From Emergencia sp. 1XD21-10 (GTDB lineage: Bacteria; Bacillota; Clostridia; Peptostreptococcales; Anaerovoracaceae), in contig NZ_QWEQ01000011.1 in NCBI RefSeq assembly GCF_009936045.1, positions 62,001 to 126,000 of the forward strand: 64,000 nt of DNA, written 5' to 3'. The position numbers were made by a program, and so were the translations under genes. This document shows positions 62,990 to 64,000 of this stretch, in pieces. The stretch's first letter is position 1. Each line of letters starts with the position of its first letter. The notes under the pieces were generated by a model, which saw nothing but the letters and a program-made list of their open reading frames with translations, did not search any database and had not been told where the DNA came from.

Positions 62990-64000
62990 CTATTTGATCA
63001 CAGCTCTTGCAGCCGCATCCTTGTAATATTTAAAGTCAGTGAAGACTTCGCCCTTATACGGATTGGTCTTTGTCCTCATGGATTTTCTCACGATGTAAAG
63101 CAGTGCAATAATATTGGTAATCAATGCCAGCGCACTGACAACGGTCATTGCTGTCGGGTCTGCATTGACTGCATTTCCTGCCATGATACCGTTCATCGTT
63201 CCGTCAGCATACTGGGTTGAGATGGTCGCCCACGCAAATCTGCTGCTTCCGTCTGCAAAAGTCTCCTGGAACAATGGGAATACCTGTGCAAACATGCACC
63301 AAATACAGAGAGTATTTGCACGGTTCATAATCCAGCCGCCTTTGTTCCACAGAAGCGCTGCGATGGTCGGTGCCAGCAGCAGTGCCACGCCGCAGAACCA
63401 GGAATGGGTCGGCAAACAGTTGTAGGTATAAGCAAAATTCCAGATATCGTACACGATGATATACACCCAAATCATATCAGGCCAAATCATATCCTTTCCA
63501 TCTTTGGAAGAATAAACTGCCCACCAGCCGGTCATACAGAAGATGTTCAGAATACCTGCAATACCGTTCATCACATTGTGCCAGCCTCCATAAAGCCATA
63601 CGCCCTCAGAAGACAACCACCAGGAGCCCCATCCGTTGATAGCGGACTCAAAATCGCTGGCCACGGCGATCAGAATATTGATGGCTACGATGGCAAATGG
63701 AAAAGCCTTGAACCAGTGCTTTTTACCAATTCCCCATTCATATTTAATCATCATAAATCCGATACAGCCTGCCAAAGATGCGTATAACTTCGCGTAGTGG
63801 AACCAGCCGTTCATATACAGATAAGTCTGGTTATTCAGCGCCCACTCAGCACCTGAACCCGCTGCTACAGCGATAACTACAAAGTATACCGTCAGCGCTG
63901 CTGGTAATACGCCGAACATCAGAAGACCTCCAGTCTTGGTTCTTCTGGCAAATTCATTGAGCAAAATCAGTCCAACAAGAACCGCAAGCATTGCAATCCA
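62990..64000 (-). CDS. DUF5692 membrane protein (partial, 5' end outside window)
   Basis: The minus-strand frame is open to the right edge; an internal ATG at 63991 is preceded by in-frame codons (WIA), so the true start may lie outside. 333+ residues with about nine hydrophobic helices and Trp-rich loops (AINGWGSWWLSSEGVWLYGG, VYDIWNFAYTYN). The family is of unknown function. The 8-bp spacing to hypB implies cotranscription, so a role in nickel or hydrogenase physiology is possible (inference). Confidence 0.78.
   Translation of the reverse strand, partial: WIAMLAVLVGLILLNEFARRTKTGGLLMFGVLPAALTVYFVVIAVAAGSGAEWALNNQTYLYMNGWFHYAKLYASLAGCIGFMMIKYEWGIGKKHWFKAFPFAIVAINILIAVASDFESAINGWGSWWLSSEGVWLYGGWHNVMNGIAGILNIFCMTGWWAVYSSKDGKDMIWPDMIWVYIIVYDIWNFAYTYNCLPTHSWFCGVALLLAPTIAALLWNKGGWIMNRANTLCIWCMFAQVFPLFQETFADGSSRFAWATISTQYADGTMNGIMAGNAVNADPTAMTVVSALALITNIIALLYIVRKSMRTKTNPYKGEVFTDFKYYKDAAARAVIK

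Noticed and set aside
1-64000. tRNA or rRNA genes
   Set aside because: I scanned for GTTCRAxxC T-loops with acceptor stems and found none convincing; a covariance search would be decisive.

Overview
The window reads as a chromosome segment of an anaerobic, moderate-GC Clostridia-type Firmicute. Supporting signs are strong AGGAGG-type ribosome sites, the gene order prfA-sua5-rpiB-upp-tyrS, a preQ1 riboswitch, tnpV-type mobile-element debris, a PucR regulator, a sigma-54 catabolic regulator and a class II HMG-CoA reductase. A peptostreptococcal or Anaerovoracaceae-like gut anaerobe is my best guess; no rRNA or other decisive marker is present. I see no tRNA or rRNA gene and no CRISPR array.

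Layout. 1-12.9 kb: a large secreted beta-helix protein, a MATE exporter, an unusual CbiT-like/DUF1638-like/flavodoxin-ferredoxin operon, an amidase, rplM-rpsI, a PD-(D/E)XK-like gene flanked by repeat modules, cysK, and a preQ1-riboswitch-controlled queuine-salvage operon (radical SAM QueL-like plus YhhQ). 12.8-16.2 kb: gene debris (an M20 peptidase tail, two tnpV copies, a broken PAS/sigma-54 activator). 16.2-22.7 kb: a P-type ATPase, an Rpn nuclease, and a broken cas6 joined by deletion to a truncated DUF2130 gene. 22.7-34 kb: translation and nucleotide-salvage genes, with an amidohydrolase set between prfA and rpmE, then a peptidase, an NCS1 permease, an M29/NicX-like protein and PucR. 35-44 kb: a single-direction catabolic cluster (sigma-54 activator, HMG-CoA lyase, HMG-CoA reductase, amidohydrolase, Na+/alanine symporter, CaiB CoA-transferase, enoyl-CoA hydratase) with a good -24/-12 promoter, in which three genes carry frameshifts. 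44-64 kb: an FnIII secreted protein, Fic, a LytTR-DUF3021-ABC operon, an AAA/DUF4143 ATPase, CLC, DUF1846, ddl, hslO, htrA, a TetR-MFS efflux pair, GntR, hypB and a DUF5692 membrane protein.

The most unusual feature is a set of four unrelated families of short intergenic repeats. Three of them follow the same design: elements of exactly 36 or 39 bp with conserved, roughly inverted ends and a variable middle, repeated at 42 or 51-53 bp (near whole DNA helical turns), mostly with opposing groups facing each other across a 70-190 bp centre. The fourth is a 32-bp-period tandem repeat. One family brackets a PD-(D/E)XK-like gene on both sides, another lies near an Rpn nuclease gene, and the 32-bp repeat abuts the promoter of an AAA/DUF4143 gene. 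I regard these as the best candidate for an undescribed system (nuclease-linked dispersed repeat modules).

Several genes contain single frameshifts. Housekeeping genes look intact while the catabolic cluster and the mobile debris are hit, which favours real decay, although sequencing error cannot be excluded from one sequence.
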